Shown here one piece after another: positions 33,668-44,849 of a stretch of 64,000 nt of DNA. A model generated the notes under the pieces. The model saw nothing but the letters and a program-made list of their open reading frames with translations, ran no database searches and was not told the DNA's origin. Made by a program: the position numbers and the translations under genes. The DNA lies in NCBI GenBank assembly GCA_963971405.1, contig OZ020491.1, positions 26,468,855 to 26,532,854 of the forward strand, written 5' to 3'. Origin of the DNA: Psococerastis gibbosa (taxonomy: Eukaryota; Arthropoda; Insecta; Psocodea; Psocidae). Position 1 is the first letter of the stretch; each line of letters starts with the position of its first letter.

Positions 33668-34014
33668 AATGAGGTTCTGTACGGACAGTTTTGGTCACTA
33701 GGTTCGCTGACGGCAAACCGATATCCATATTATTCAAAATGGCCGCCGTTTGCATGTGAAAACTAAGCTCTTAGCATCTAATTAATTCTTTTAATATTTT
33801 TTATAAATTTTTACTATGCCTGGACCTTATTTCGCTGCATATAATTTAATATATATATATATTCTCCATGATTTATAGAAAAATATCACTTTAAAATAAT
33901 ACGTAATTAAAAATCATTTTAAAATAGTATTGCGGCTTATCGAAAAATCAACGCTTTGATATCATTGCAACTGGTGCTGCCATCTACAAAATGACGTCAC
34001 AAATGAACCTCATT
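33668..34014. mobile_element. Uninterrupted copy of the AATGAGGTTC element
   Basis: Ends AATGAGGTTC and GAACCTCATT; the interior is colinear with 3325-3420 plus 3855-4095. It is the empty-site reference for the nested insertion. Confidence 0.87.
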
Positions 34015-34107
34015 ATGGAAAACAGGGTGTAAGATTAGTGGACATATAATAATAGAATCTTGTATAATAAAACTACAATAGTGTCTTCACGACACTTGAG
34101 AATCGAT

Positions 34108-34344
34108 CAGTGGCGGCGCTACAGGGGTGCCCGAGGGGGCCTGCCCCCCCCCCCAACAGTTTCTCCGGCCCCACCGGGGCCCCCCACTTTTGAGATATTT
34201 TACATGTTGTTAAATTGCAGAATGAGTGAACGGTGTACCTACTCCCAATTGAAAATGTTTTGTTTTTTCATTGGCCCCCCCAGATAGAAGTCATGCCCCT
34301 CCATGCCCCCCCCCCCCGCCTTAAAATTTCTAGCGCCGCCACTG
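34108..34344. mobile_element. TIR element CAGTGGCGGCGCTA
   Basis: CAGTGGCGGCGCTA and TAGCGCCGCCACTG are perfect inverses of 14 bp. C tracts and GGCCCCACCGGGGCC lie inside. It is inserted in the 200-bp satellite at its ATCGAT site, with ATCGAT on both sides. Confidence 0.82.
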
Positions 34345-34600
34345 GATCGATGTTGAACGTTAACCTAGTTCCACTGGTATGTGCAAAGATTTTACAGCTG
34401 TCTCTCTGAAGATTTATCGATTACAGATTATAAAAAAAAAATAAGCAGTTGGTAAAGTTTTCGGATTCATCAGCAGCAAAACATGTGGTAAATACTGAGA
34501 ATGGAATTTGAGAAGAGCAAAATTAGATTACAATAGTATCAGAGTCATTAATGATTCTTGAGAATCGATAGTTGAACGTACTACTTTCTGCTGAGATTTA

Positions 34601-34700
34601 AGCGCGGTTTCCACCGACCGGCTGGGGCCTAAGTCTTGAATGTCTGTTACCACGTCACCGTATTTGTATTTAGCCCTAGCCGGTCGGTGGAAACCGCGCC
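34601..34700. mobile_element. Palindromic element, TTA target site, 100 bp
   Basis: GCGCGGTTTCCACCGACCGG and CCGGTCGGTGGAAACCGCGC are inverse; the asymmetric centre is CTAAGTCTTGAATGTCTG. TTA lies on both sides (34598-34600 and 34701-34703). It looks like a deletion derivative of the 360-380 bp members. Confidence 0.85.
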
Positions 34701-34838
34701 TTAAGAAGCTCTGAAAACTTAATGAAAGTCTTCTTTCAAATCAGTCTATTTGAAAATAAGCTGTTGGTGAAGTTTCCAGAACCAGGAGCAACAAAATTAT
34801 TTAGTAAATACTGAGAATAGAATCTGAGAAGAGCCTTA

Positions 34839-34979
34839 GGCGGAGTTTCCACATACGTCAATGGTCAATGAGAAATATGGTTTTGACGTGGTAGCGGAAT
34901 TTTTAGTATGTCCTTAATGTCTGCTAAAACGTCAATTTCACATTTGTCATTGACCATTGACGTATGTGGAAACCCCGCC
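34839..34979. mobile_element. Palindromic element, 141 bp
   Basis: GGCGGAGTTTCCACATACGT and ACGTATGTGGAAACCCCGCC, with ATTGACCATTGACG-type arms and TTTTGACGTGGTAGCGGA near the centre. It is inserted in the 200-bp satellite. The flanks are TTA and TAA. Confidence 0.83.
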
Positions 34980-35719
34980 TAATTAACTGAGAATGGCATC
35001 AAAGTGTCTTTAGCGACACCTGAGAGTCGATAGTTGAACGATGACCGAGTTTTACTACTTTGCTCTGAAATTTAACAAGCTTTGAAAAATTTAGGAAGAC
35101 TGGTTTTAAAATACGCTGTAGGTATAGTTTCCAGAACTAGGAGCAGCAACACATAGTAAATACTGAGAATAGAATCTGAGAAGTGCCAAATTTGCTGACA
35201 ATAGCATCAAAGTGTCTTTAGCGACACTTGGGAATCGATAGTTCAACGTTGACCGAGTTTTACTACTTTGCGCTGTAATTTGACGCTCTCTGAAGACTTA
35301 CAAATTTGATGATAAGCTGTTGATAAAGTTTCCAGTTCCAGGAGCAGCAACACAGTAAATGCTGTGACTAGAATCTGAGAAGAAGCAAATAAAATGACAA
35401 TACTAGTGTCATGGTGTCTTTAACGACACTTAAGAATCACGTTGACCGAGTTGTACTACTATGCGCTTGGATTTGACGCTCTCTGAAGACAGGTTTGAAA
35501 ATAAGCTGGTGATACAATTTCCAGTTCCAGGAGCAGCAACACATAGTAAATACTGTGACTAGAATCGGAGAAGAAGCAAATAAAATGACAATAGTGTCAA
35601 AGTGTCTTTAACGACACTTAAGAATCGATAGTTGAGCGTTGACCGAGTTTTACTACTTTATACACTAAGATTTTACAGCTATCTCTCTCTGAGGACTTAA
35701 CGAAGAGAGACTGAAACAT

Positions 35720-36800
35720 AAAAGGAAATCATCGAGGCTTTAATGATTCTTTTATGGGCACTCTGTAAGTAGAGGGAGCGAAGGATTACTCAAAGTTTCC
35801 AACGGGGATGATCGTAAATGTTTAATGCATTCAAATCTGCTGGCAGCTAGAAAGTCTCTCGTTATTACGGCTGCTGCAACTGGAACTGTAGCGCGTTGAT
35901 TTAAATGAGAATCTTTAAAGCTCTACAAGAATTTGTAGGCATCCGATTTGATCTCGACTGATTTGATTTTGACTGATTTGTTTATAAATTACTTTATTGT
36001 CGTTCAATACAATATTCATTCCTTCAATATTCATTACGGTAGCTGTGTCTTACTTGGATATAATAGCCGTTGGCCTATTAGTCTTCTCTTTAAAAACATA
36101 AGGACTTTTTGTTGTTTCTATTACGAAGCCAATCTAGCCAACTTAGTCTTGTCATGCGTAGTTGTTGTCTAATTCCGGTTCTGTTTCCGAGGCTTCCATT
36201 ATTGCTTTGAATCACTAGTACCAGTGTGCAGGAGATTGACTTAGTGACTCTGCCTACGTTGGTGGTTTCTGTTAGGGCCCTCCCTTAGCCTTTGCGTCAA
36301 TACCCTTCTCTCAAGGCAGAGGGGTGGATGGTCCCTTGCTCATCTGCCTCCTCCGCCGTTGCGGTGTTTCTAGGCACCATCTTCGGCTTTTGGAGCCATT
36401 GGCATTCGGCTTGCACTTATTTAGACCCGGCGCAAATTGAACCCAGCACACGTGCAGCACACTATCGAATGAGTTGCCGTAAATTGGACCCAGTACACGG
36501 CTAACCCAGTCAGTTGTGATCCACGCGTGGGATCGTTCGTGTTTCTCGCACAGATTTCGTGGGCGTGGGTACTATTCCTCTGGAACATCCATCCCCAAAC
36601 TATGGCTGACATCACGAATCCTTGGTGAATACTGGGTTCTGCGGTACTCGATTCATCCCATGGTCTGGGTGCATGGGTTGGGTCTGTGCTGCGCGGGTGC
36701 TGGGCTCATTATGCGCCCGGCCTTAAATATAAACGCGGTGCTAATCGCCTGGTTCCGGTAGCTTTTTCTGAGTTTGTGGTATTTAATAAGGGACCCCTCG
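35720..36800. other. No gene recognised apart from a SINE scrap
   Basis: 36280-36770 is less AT-rich and has several 60-80 codon frames on both strands, none recognisable. It may be the decayed upstream part of the LINE whose tail starts at 36800. Confidence 0.5.
36086..36150 (-). mobile_element. Fragment of SINE family S1
   Basis: ATAAGGACTTTTTGTTGTTT then CTATTACGAAGCCAATCTAG matches the tail-proximal part of the S1 SINE. The rest is lost. Confidence 0.5.
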
Positions 36801-37272
36801 CCACTTGTACAAGACCCTCATTCGGCCTGTTCTAATGTACGGAGGTGAGGCCTGGACATTTTCCATTAAGGACGCCCAAAGATTAAGAGTCTTCGAGAAC
36901 AAAATGCTTCGCATTATCTTCGGCGGTAGATGGGAGAACGGTGCCTGGAGAATCAGACACAATGCCGAAATACATGCCCTATTCGACTCCCCGAACATAA
37001 TATCAGAACTGAAAGGGCGTCGAATCCAGTGGCTAGGTCATGTACAGCGGAGAGGTCGCCAAAGCTAGTTTTCGAAGACACTTTCAACCACCCTAGGCGT
37101 CCCTGTTGGCCAAGACTAAGATGGAAAGACTAAGATGGAGAGACCAAGTGCTCGAAGATGTGCACGCCACCGGCACCCGAGATTGGAAGCGAGCGGCGGA
37201 GGAACGTCCGAGGTGGAGTGGTGTAGTGGCAGCGGCCAAAAGTCCCCCCGGGCTGGACGCGCCAGCCTAAGT
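36800..37272 (+). pseudogene. LINE ORF2 C-terminal region
   Basis: The frame LYKTLIRPVLMYGGEAWTFS then KDAQRLRVFENKMLRIIFGG and on to ELKGRRIQWLGHVQRRGR (36801-37060) is the classic post-reverse-transcriptase block 'YGSEAW / FERKMLR-I / WLGHV-R'. After a frame change it continues as FEDTFNHPRRPCWPRLRW, then DQVLEDVHATGTRDWKRAAE and ERPRWSGVVAAAKSPPG up to a stop near 37270. It is the best preserved LINE tail in the window. The sequence is more GC-rich than its surroundings. Confidence 0.8.
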
Positions 37273-37279
37273 CAAGTAA

Positions 37280-37545
37280 GTCAAGTCCTCGCCACTTGGG
37301 TTCGTTCAGGACCATGACGGGCCATGACTACCTCGCTGCACACCTCATCCGCATTGGAGTCCGCGATTCCTGCGCTTGCGACCTATGTGGACACCCCCGG
37401 ATGGACGCTGAACACCTCGCGTCGTGCCCGGTGACCACACGCCGACAAATGGAGACGAGGTCGAAAGGATCGCACGTCGCTACTGGTCAGCGCGTCACCA
37501 AATGGCAGACATGCCAAGGGTGGGCGTTGGCTATTAAGTAAGTAC
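37280..37545 (+). pseudogene. C-terminal fragment of an R1/Jockey-like LINE
   Basis: The frame FRTMTGHDYLAAHLIRIGV then RDSCACDLCGHPRMDAEHLA then SCPVTTRRQM resembles the 'TGHNYLAAHLHRIG / C--CG---DAEHL---C' zinc-finger-like tail of R1/Jockey-type polymerases. The CACDLCG...H...C spacing is visible. It abuts the preceding, different LINE tail. Confidence 0.65.
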
Positions 37546-37559
37546 TAAGTACTTGGGTT

Positions 37560-38500
37560 CCCCGCCACCGCCTCCACTAACGCCCCCTCCTCCTTTCTCA
37601 AACGGGCTTGGGACCGTCTTCGGCGGAGTTTGGCATATTAGTCATGGTGATATAATAATGCAGATACCTCATTTCGTAACTGGTTCGTTTGCACTCAAAG
37701 TCCCTTTGTGTTTGCATAGGGGGTGGGTGGTTCTATGTCAAACCAAAGTAAGAATATTCCTAATGACTTCGTGGAATCGAAGGATCATTAAAATTGAAGT
37801 ATCGGGCTTATAGGGGATACAATCGGGTACTGAATCAAAGTTGAATGAAACAGGAGCCGATTCTATTTTGAGTTATTGCTGTATGAAATTCTTTTTATAA
37901 CTAGCATTTTTTGACATCACTGTAATTATTATGATGCCTTTTAGTTGGGAATACTCGTATTGGTAGCCTTTAAAAACACCCCCGTGCCAAGACAACAAAC
38001 CCGTTTAGGGTCTTGCCATAAGGGCTGTTAGTATGATTTTTTTCTGCCCTAGTTGTGATGCTGTGGGTAGCAACATTCCCGGTAGCCGTGCTTTCCCCAC
38101 CGGTTAAGTTAAGATACCCTTTAGGCCCGGAACTGGTGCGCCGGTGACTCGCTGAGAGATTTATTATTGTAGCAATTGGGTAGTTAGAAAACAGAGTCAA
38201 CTGGAAGAGGTTAATTCTGTATTTCTGTAACTGGCGTGAAGGCGACCGTACGCGGTTCCTCCTCGACACGCCCAGGAATCGCCTCGACACGCCGTGACAC
38301 GTCTTACTGTCAAAAAGCATCGGAAGTGGGTTCAGAAACTGACTGTTTTTTGCACCGACCAATCACCAATCCATGTGTTCCCATTACAAATTTCTCCGAC
38401 GTTTCTCCTCTATGTGTACCGAGCCTTAGGATTGGCTAGACCCATATTTCCTTACATCGAGTCTTGAACACCAACTTTCTGTTTCCATTTCTCTACTAAA
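37560..38500. other. No gene recognised
   Basis: A 130-codon minus-strand frame (37970-38362) has no recognisable domain and overlaps no known repeat partner in the window. Confidence 0.5.
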
Positions 38501-38502
38501 TG

Positions 38503-38742
38503 GTAACTCACCATCCCGCGGCTGGAGACCGTTATCAATATGGCTGCTAGTGTAGCCTGCACAAGCTAAGTTCAGAGTTTTTGACCGGGTCCAGGTATCC
38601 GTTCTGCTATGCTGCAATGTGTAAGACTTCAATATTTTTTGCGTTGGTACTTATCTCTGATAGTTGGTTTATGGTTAACGGGTGCCTCGTATGGCATATT
38701 ATAGCTCCCGCCGATCCAGTTAATATGTTGTATTTCTATGTT
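38503..38742 (+). repeat. Repeat shared with 47727-48003
   Basis: GGCTGGAGACCGTTATCAAT, ATGGCTGCTAGTGTAGCCTG, GACCGGGTCCAGGTATCCGT, TATCTCTGATAGTTGG and ATGGTTAACGGGTGCCTC recur nearly unchanged at 47735-48003. The 47 kb copy has a duplicated TGTAGCCTGCACAAG segment. A 183-codon open frame there is assembled from SINE and this repeat. Confidence 0.82.
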
Positions 38743-38784
38743 ACTCACTTACTATACCCGACCACAATACGAAGACACTTGGCG

Positions 38785-38970
38785 AGGCTTTTTTTTAATC
38801 CAGAAAGGGGATATCCGTCATATTCATGCTCGACAACACTCCTCCACTCATCTCGGTTTTGCACGACGCTCCACCATGTACGGACTCCGAACTCGTGAAA
38901 GTCAGTTTCAAACTCATCCTTCCAGCGTTTTCGAGGAAGTCGGTGCGATATAGTGGCGTTTAAGGCAGTT
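38785..38970 (-). pseudogene. LINE C-terminal fragment
   Basis: The minus-strand frame reads ISHRLPRKRWKDEFETDFHE then FGVRTWWSVVQNRDEWRSVV EH. This is the PRKRWKD...VQNRDEWR tail of an RTE/Jockey-like LINE. A plus-strand copy of the same family lies at 39430-39700. Confidence 0.7.
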
Positions 38971-39017
38971 TTATAGTTTGAAAAAACGATATTTATTAGT
39001 AAAATTGCATTCAGGGG

Positions 39018-39360
39018 GCTCGCGCACTTCTCCCTGGCGAAAATGTTGGAAGAAAGAGTCCCGAAATAGTCTGGTTTTTTATACACAGCGCCAGGCCAAG
39101 GCACCCCACCACCCATATGCCACAATTGTCAGGTACGACTAACTATTCCTCACATTGTCATAGAATGCCCTGTCTACTCAAGATACAGAACCTTCCGTCC
39201 TGATATAGATTTCCAGAAAGCAGTCTCACACAATACAATACTTCTCCAGCACACCATTCCTTTTCTTCACTCAGCAGCTCACTCACATCTCCCTGACGAA
39301 AATGTTTGAAGAAAGAGTCCAGAAATAGTCTGGTTTTTTATACACAGCGCCAGGCCAAGC
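39018..39360 (+). repeat. About 82-bp direct repeat flanking a LINE fragment
   Basis: Two copies (39018-39099 and 39279-39359) share CTGGTTTTTTATACACAGCG and CCAGGCCAAG. Between them lies a LINE piece reading PPPICHNCQVRLTIPHIVIE CP, which is homologous to 40228-40536. The copies start about 261 bp apart. Confidence 0.6.
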
Positions 39361-39419
39361 GCGAGGCCTCAAGTGGTCCCCTCATTCACCTATCGTATCT
39401 AGGTCAAGACGGAGAAGAC

Positions 39420-39700
39420 ATAGTCTGGTTCACAAAAGGGCAACGCATATAATGGCTGGGACACGTCGTAAGAATGTTGGTGGACCGCATGCCGAAAAAG
39501 AAGTACAAAGCAGACATGACAGGAAGACGACTGGCCCGAGTCGCCAGACGTCCTCGAAAACGCTGAAAGTTTGATTTGGGAACTGACCTTCTCGAGTTGG
39601 GAGTCCGGAGATGGTGGAGCGTTGTACAAAACCGAGATGACTGGAGGAGTGTTGTCGAGTAGGCCAATCAAGGGCTGTAGAGCCAGAAGAAGAAGATTTA
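39420..39700 (+). pseudogene. LINE C-terminal fragment
   Basis: The frames read WLGHVVRMLVDRMPKKKYKA, then DMTGRRLARVARRPRKR, then FDLGTDLLELGVRRWWSVVQ, then NRDDWRSVVE. This is the same LINE family as the minus-strand fragment at 38785-38970. Stops and a frame shift near 39560 show it is inactive. Confidence 0.72.
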
Positions 39701-40227
39701 ATGTAAGTCGAAAAAAATCGTAAGAGGGGGTAGATTGAATTAATCTTTAACAAGAAAATCTCCAGGTAGAGTAACAATCAAATTTCCAATTCCAAAGAAA
39801 TGATAAAATCAACCACAATATTACTTTTCTTACATTTCTCAATTGGGAAAAAAAGTATGAATCCCACTTGGAACTGTTTCGCAAAACAAATCATTATTAG
39901 CTCCTTAGTCTCAAAGGTATAAAAATGGAAAAGGGAAAAACACTCGAAAAATAACCTTTGAGAAGGGCGGCTTATAAAGGAAAGAAGATGGGCTACAAGT
40001 CTTATTAGAAAAACACTCGAGTTTTCATATCAAAATTCAAAACTCAATTCTCCCGTCCATGAAGGAAGAAAAATGTGATTATTATTTTTTTTCATTTTGA
40101 GAAACTTTCATTATAATTTTTCCGTTACTGCTCACTGACTACGTGTTTTTTATATTACTACGAAGATGGGGTACCTGGTGGTTAGGCCACATTTATTTAA
40201 ATTTAAATTTTAAGGGGGCGATGCAAA

Positions 40228-40536
40228 ATGGCAGATAAGAACGAACCATCTGAACACCAGATGAGTAGAAGAGACCAAGTGAAAGTGGTTCGTATGAGAA
40301 TAGGACATACAAGGTTAACACATGGATACCTAATGGCGGGCACGCCACCACCCATATGCCACAATTGTCAGTTACGACTAACTATTCCTCACATTGTCAT
40401 TGAATGCCCTGTCTACTCAAGATACAGAACCTTCCCTCCTGATACAGATTTCCAGAAAACAGTCTCACACAATACATTACTTCTCCAGCACACCATTCCT
40501 TTTCTTCACTCAGCAGCTCTGGCAAGCCTCATCTAG
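40228..40536 (+). pseudogene. I/Jockey-like LINE C-terminal fragment
   Basis: The intact 102-codon frame contains DQVKVVRMRIGHTRLTHGYL, then MAGTPPPICHNCQLRLTIPH, then IVIECPVYSRYRTFP. The block 'R-RIGHTRLTHGYL---PPP-C--C---LT--HI---CP' is the characteristic end of I/Jockey-type polymerases, after RNase H. It has no catalytic domain of its own, so the ATG at 40228 is internal to the original protein. Confidence 0.75.
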
Positions 40537-40726
40537 CAAACAACACACTGGTTTAATACAATCATCGGCAAACTGCCCTTAGACGGTCACTGGGCAACCC
40601 GTTGTCCAGTGCCCTCCTGATCGCAGTTTGCCACACACCATCAACTCATACACACACAATACAGACAACCAACACCGGCAAACTACTTACCAGAAAGCGC
40701 GTCTACCCACATGGGTCTGGCGCTTA

Positions 40727-41106
40727 GGCGCCCATTCCACCGACCGGCTAGGGCTATTTTCAAAAACGGTGACGTGGTAGCAGACATTCAAGACTTAGGT
40801 GGGGTTTCGACCTCGCATTGCAGAATTGACGGAAATGTTTATTTTCCTCTATGCCATAGTTAAAATTGATCAACGATAATACAGTAAAATCACAAACAAA
40901 CAAACTAAAATTAAAAAATGGCGTCATGGGATATGTTAAGTACAAACATTTCAATAGATTTCTATAAAAAGAAAAATTCTAATTTCCGTCAATGTCATTT
41001 GCACTCTGCAATGCGAGGTCGGTGGAAACGCCACCTAAGTCTTGAATGTCTGCTACCATGTCACCATTTTTGTAAGTAGCCCTAGCCGGTCGGTGGAATG
41101 GGCGCC
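40727..41106. mobile_element. Long palindromic element, 380 bp, TTA target site
   Basis: Outer arms GGCGCCCATTCCACCGACCG / CGGTCGGTGGAATGGGCGCC, then GGTGACGTGGTAGCAGACAT TCAAGACTTA and its inverse. Inner arms are GACCTCGCATTGCAGAAT-type. TTA lies at 40724-40726 and 41107-41109. The interior holds about 150 non-palindromic bases. Confidence 0.87.
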
Positions 41107-41383
41107 TTAAAAAAAAAAACCAATGACATTCAAATAAATGTATTCCAATTCTTTAACAATGCAGGTTTACATAAAATGATAAATTGTATCACTGAAATAT
41201 AAAATGTAATTTAAATTAGCTAAATTAAATTTAAAATGTAACTATTTAAGAGGAATTAACCAGCCCAACTGTATTCGCACGTGACATAAGGGTAAACCAC
41301 CCGCTACTTACTATGGTCCTTATAAGTGTAAAAATTAAATAACGTATGAAATATCAATCGTAGAGTTGTCCAAAAATGTCATA

Positions 41384-41444
41384 GGCGCATATTCCACCTA
41401 TACCACATTTACTATTGACTATTGACGTAGGTGGAATATGCGCC
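41384..41444. mobile_element. Mini palindromic element, 61 bp, ATA on both sides
   Basis: GGCGCATATTCCACCTA and TAGGTGGAATATGCGCC are perfect inverses; ATA flanks both ends. The centre has two ATTGAC repeats. Confidence 0.75.
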
Positions 41445-41565
41445 ATAACAAACAGAAGAGATGTTCCTCAGTATTTGAATATTTGATATTTTGATATTTC
41501 AAATACAAATTGGCCACAATAGTGGAATTTGATTTGTGCGAAAAACTATTTGTATTGCATATTCT

Positions 41566-41932
41566 ATTATGGCTCTTTGGAATTAACGTAACACTGGGGT
41601 TAACTTCATTAGTAAGGCGTCACGTGACTTTGTTAAAATATGTGCGGGAAATTCAAATTCATAAATTATTGGAATACATGAGAACGAGTGCATTCTTTTA
41701 TAATTGAAGTAAACACTAATAAACATTAAAATGCACATGTAAAATTTTGAAATATTAAATTTTTTTTATTAATGCGTTATTCTAAGGGAGAAAAAAATTG
41801 AAAATTTACCCAAAATATAGCCGAGAATTAATTTATCAATTTGAATTTTCCGCGCATTTTGCACTCATTTGTTTAAAACAATTAAATAAACCCCGGTGTT
41901 ACGTTAATCCTAAATCGTCATAGTATGATTTT
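41566..41932. mobile_element. GCAGCCCG-family element with eroded ends
   Basis: ATTAACGTAACACTGGGGTT, GGCGTCACGTGACTTTGTTA, TTTTCCGCGCATTTTGCACT, AACCCCGGTGTTACGTTAAT. The ends are mirror images, but the terminal GCAGCCCG is lost. A 65-codon open frame in it (41510-41707) is not a gene. Confidence 0.7.
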
Positions 41933-42657
41933 TGAGTCAAATTGAGTTTTCTATAAAAAAATTTAACTCACCACTTATATGTTTGCTGCTGAGGTTAAAA
42001 AATTAATTAATTTCGTTAAAAAACGGTCATTTCGTGGGAACAAAATATTTTGAAATCGGACCGTTAATGTAAAAAATTAATCATCCTATGCAATACATAT
42101 CAAGGGAAAACGGCTCAATCCAAGAAAATCCCTATAAACAAACTCCTTTTAAAACCTTCCCACGCGTGAAATAGACCGTCGTACGGTATTAGCTAAACTT
42201 CAGCGATTTGCTTAATAAATTGATAGTAGGAAATTCGGGGGAAATCCCCCCCGCCAAACCCCCTGCGTAAGCAAACGAACAGAAGAATCGCTTAAGTGAT
42301 GGGATGATTGGAAATATCCCAACCGTCGTTAGAAATTTAAATTTGAAATTGCGCGGGAACGACCCATGGGATCACACCCCCCTCCACTTTTCACCCAGAA
42401 TTCCCTTCGAAATTGTTTCTCAGTGTCTTGGGGATGGCCTCAGGGTGAACACAGTCATCAAATTTCATAAGACTTTGCTGACTTCTTAATACTTAATTGA
42501 GAAGTGTCATCGGGTTACTGTTCGAACAAGTTTTGAAACCGTTTTCTTCTGAGGACTTTATATTGGAAAAGAGTTTTTATTCATTTTATTGGAGAAATTA
42601 TGTTGGAAACTGTTACCGGCCCATTTAAAATTTTTATTCAGTTACTTTTTTATTATA

Positions 42658-43204
42658 TTAAGAGGACATGCTACGTAGAAAGTTGATGTTTTTAGTGACT
42701 TTTTATTTTTTAATTAATTAACAAAATAAGTTATTAAAAATTTGGGTCATGTAAGTTGTAGAAGACTACCTACTTCATGCACCATATAATAGGAAACATT
42801 AAATTTTGGTACCTTAGTCCTTTCATAAAGACCAGTGGGGACTACAATTTCGGGTAAACAAGAATTTTTGGAAAAACTACTGAACTGAAAAGTAAAAATA
42901 CCCGAATACATGATGCTCGGAGTAGTCTTCTACAACTTGTGCGAGCCAAATATTTAATAACTTGCTGAGTTAATTAAATAAAAAATGAAAAGTATTTAAT
43001 TTTGGGGTGCCAATTTTCTACGTAGAATTTAAGTTTAACATTTGGTACATAAAGGTAGCAAAAATTAAATATTTCCTAATTCTTGAATGTACTACAACTT
43101 ATATGAGCCAAATTTTTATTAACTTATTTTTTTAATTCGATAAAAAATAAAAAGTCAATAAAATCAACTAATTGTCTAATTTTCTACGTAGTATGTCCTC
43201 TTAA
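42658..43204. mobile_element. Diverged longer copy of the TTAA-flanked element
   Basis: Ends TTAAGAGGACATGCTACGTA and CTACGTAGTATGTCCTCTTA A. A further CTACGTAGAATTTAAG in the middle (near 43018) suggests an internal duplication or two overlapping copies. It shares GTTGTAGAAGACTAC and CTTTTCATTTTT-type arms with the 2442 copy. It lies about 200 bases upstream of the second mannosidase exon. Confidence 0.8.
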
Positions 43205-43410
43205 AGCCCCCTTATAGCAGCAATCCACTGTTTTGATGTCTCTTTCATACCAGACTAAGAAACAACGCAGCCGTATGTAAACAATAGGCGAAGCTTCCAG
43301 GCTATATATTTGTTATTTTTATTATATATAGTCCTTATTATATAGTCCAGCTATTGATTATTTCTTTATTTATTTATTATTTACGCTGTTGTTTTTTTTA
43401 TTTTTTGCAG

Positions 43411-43583
43411 GTCATCATCGTGCCTCATTCCCACAATGATCCAGGATGGCTGAAAACATTTGAGGGTTATTTTCATACTCATACGCGAAATATTCTCAAC
43501 AATATGGCGGAGAAGTTGAAGATTTATCCGAACATGACATTCGTCTGGGCTGAAATTTCTTATTTGTCACTCTGGTGGGAAAG
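43411..43583 (+). CDS. MAN2A: Alpha-mannosidase II, exon with the HSHNDPGW zinc-site motif
   Basis: This exon encodes 57 full codons plus two bases and begins [25 protein letters not shown] is the signature of GH38 alpha-mannosidases. Its second His and its Asp (residues 8 and 10 here) correspond to the zinc ligands His90 and Asp92 of Drosophila Golgi mannosidase II, and the Trp lies in the mannose pocket. The exon continues through [20 protein letters not shown] to [10 protein letters not shown], matching the conserved 'F-W-EISYL--WW' strand. The acceptor is TTTTTTGCAG|GTC and the donor is AAAG|GTGAGT. The end is phase 2, so the last residue completes across the junction as Ser (AG+T) and gives WWESAHPTK, as in insect homologues. 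The WWER reading simply runs into the intron. The exon lies about 39 kb downstream of the previous one and is intact. Confidence 0.95.
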
Positions 43584-44139
43584 GTGAGTACTATTTTCAA
43601 AGTCGAACTCGTTGCACATCATTGGCGCTTGGCGCAGTTTTCTGAGAAGACAGAAAGGGGTGCGTGTCTTTTGCAGTTACATTAGATCTTTCTACAATGC
43701 TTCATTAAAAATGTGTTAAAGAGTATTCTCCTCCATTCTCTGTATGTTTACAATTATACACATATTTCTTAGAAGACAGGTATGCGTGGGTTCTTTGGGT
43801 TCTTTCTTACAACGTTTCCTTAATTATGGGTAAAGTGTGTTCCCTCTATTCTCCATGTTTATGCAACAACGGTTATTTCATAGTTTGAAATACGTAAATT
43901 GGCTTCGTTGTATTGGGTTTGAACCACATTTTGCCCCTTATTCCATTCAGTTTGCTTTAAATGTTGTCTATCAATCGAATTTGCGGCTGGGAACCTTTTC
44001 CCGTGTACCGACTACCGCTGATGCCTCTAAACTACTAGTAAATGAAACAACCATCGATGGCGTAAGTACGGAAGACTGTCTGGCGGAGAAGGAAGAAGAC
44101 GTCGTTCGCTTCGCAAAATCACAAAGAATTCAGTGGAAT

Positions 44140-44335
44140 AAGCAAGTACAGCAAAAACACCGGCATCAAATCTGCGTTTACCAACAGAGCGAGAATGGAG
44201 GGCAGAAGGTGGCAAGGTAACCCACGGAAGCTATGGAGAGAGGAGGTGGCGAATGCAGATTGTCAGTGGTGGCGTAGCATCAGAAGTCAGGAAAGAGGGG
44301 GTGCGAGAGGCCAAACAAAGCTCACCCCGAGCTGT
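44140..44335 (+). pseudogene. Possible LINE C-terminal fragment
   Basis: The frame MEGRRWQGNPRKLWREEVAN then ADCQWWRSIRSQERGG is reminiscent of 'GRPRKRW-DEV---W--IA-DR--W' LINE tails. The stretch is short and could be chance. Confidence 0.3.
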
Positions 44336-44849
44336 AAAATCGGAGAAAAAGAATTCCACGTATTATTCAGTGCCGAACAAATGAAAACTGACCGAATTAA
44401 AAAAAAAACTAGGTTAAAGCCCACAAAAATCGATGTCTTCAAACGATAATCTTAAAGTAAACATTTAAGTTCGTGAGGTTTCGTGGCACAACATTCAATT
44501 ATGTATATTAAAAATTAACTCTGTTGTTGACCAAGTTAAAAACAACATGACAACTAGGTGTTATGATTGACACTGATGGTGGAGTGGCGTGCAGTGGCTA
44601 AACAACCATTTCTCACCCCCCCCCCCCAGCATTACCCCTGGCTTCATCCACTACCTGCCCCTAAGCTAAGGGTGTAGTCACCCCCGTAACGTCGATCTAT
44701 TATTCAAATCACCACAGAAAGGATATTGAATTCCATGTAATTTTCGAAATTTATGAATAGGACACCTGAACGCAGTTTTGGGACTGTGGGGTGAATTATT
44801 AAAGCTTTTGTATGTGCTAGGGTGGTGGGCGTTGACATAAGCTATGGAG

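Larger units (their letters stand above)
34040..35720. repeat. Satellite array, about 200-bp unit, broken by three inserted elements
   Basis: GACACTTGAGAATCGATAGT-type blocks occur at about 34090, 34555, 35020, 35225, 35430 and 35617, with GACCGAGTTTTACTACTTTG and TTTCCAGAACCAGGAGCAGC between them. Spacing is 193-204 where uninterrupted. Elements at 34108-34344, 34601-34700 and 34839-34979 account for the larger gaps. Confidence 0.85.
4330..43410 (+). other. Intron of the alpha-mannosidase II gene, about 39.1 kb
   Basis: The interval is bounded by GTAAGC at the donor and TTTTTTGCAG at the acceptor, both phase 0, and joins two exons that are adjacent in the homologous protein. It is filled with SINEs, LINE tails, MITEs and several satellite arrays, listed separately. 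No additional in-frame mannosidase segment is needed between the two exons, because [16 protein letters not shown] is contiguous in relatives. Confidence 0.85.

Noticed and set aside
43354..43410. Upstream extension [19 protein letters not shown] of the second mannosidase exon as a signal anchor
   Set aside because: It is the translated polypyrimidine tract before a TTTTTTGCAG acceptor. The frame is contiguous with PLK from the preceding exon in relatives.
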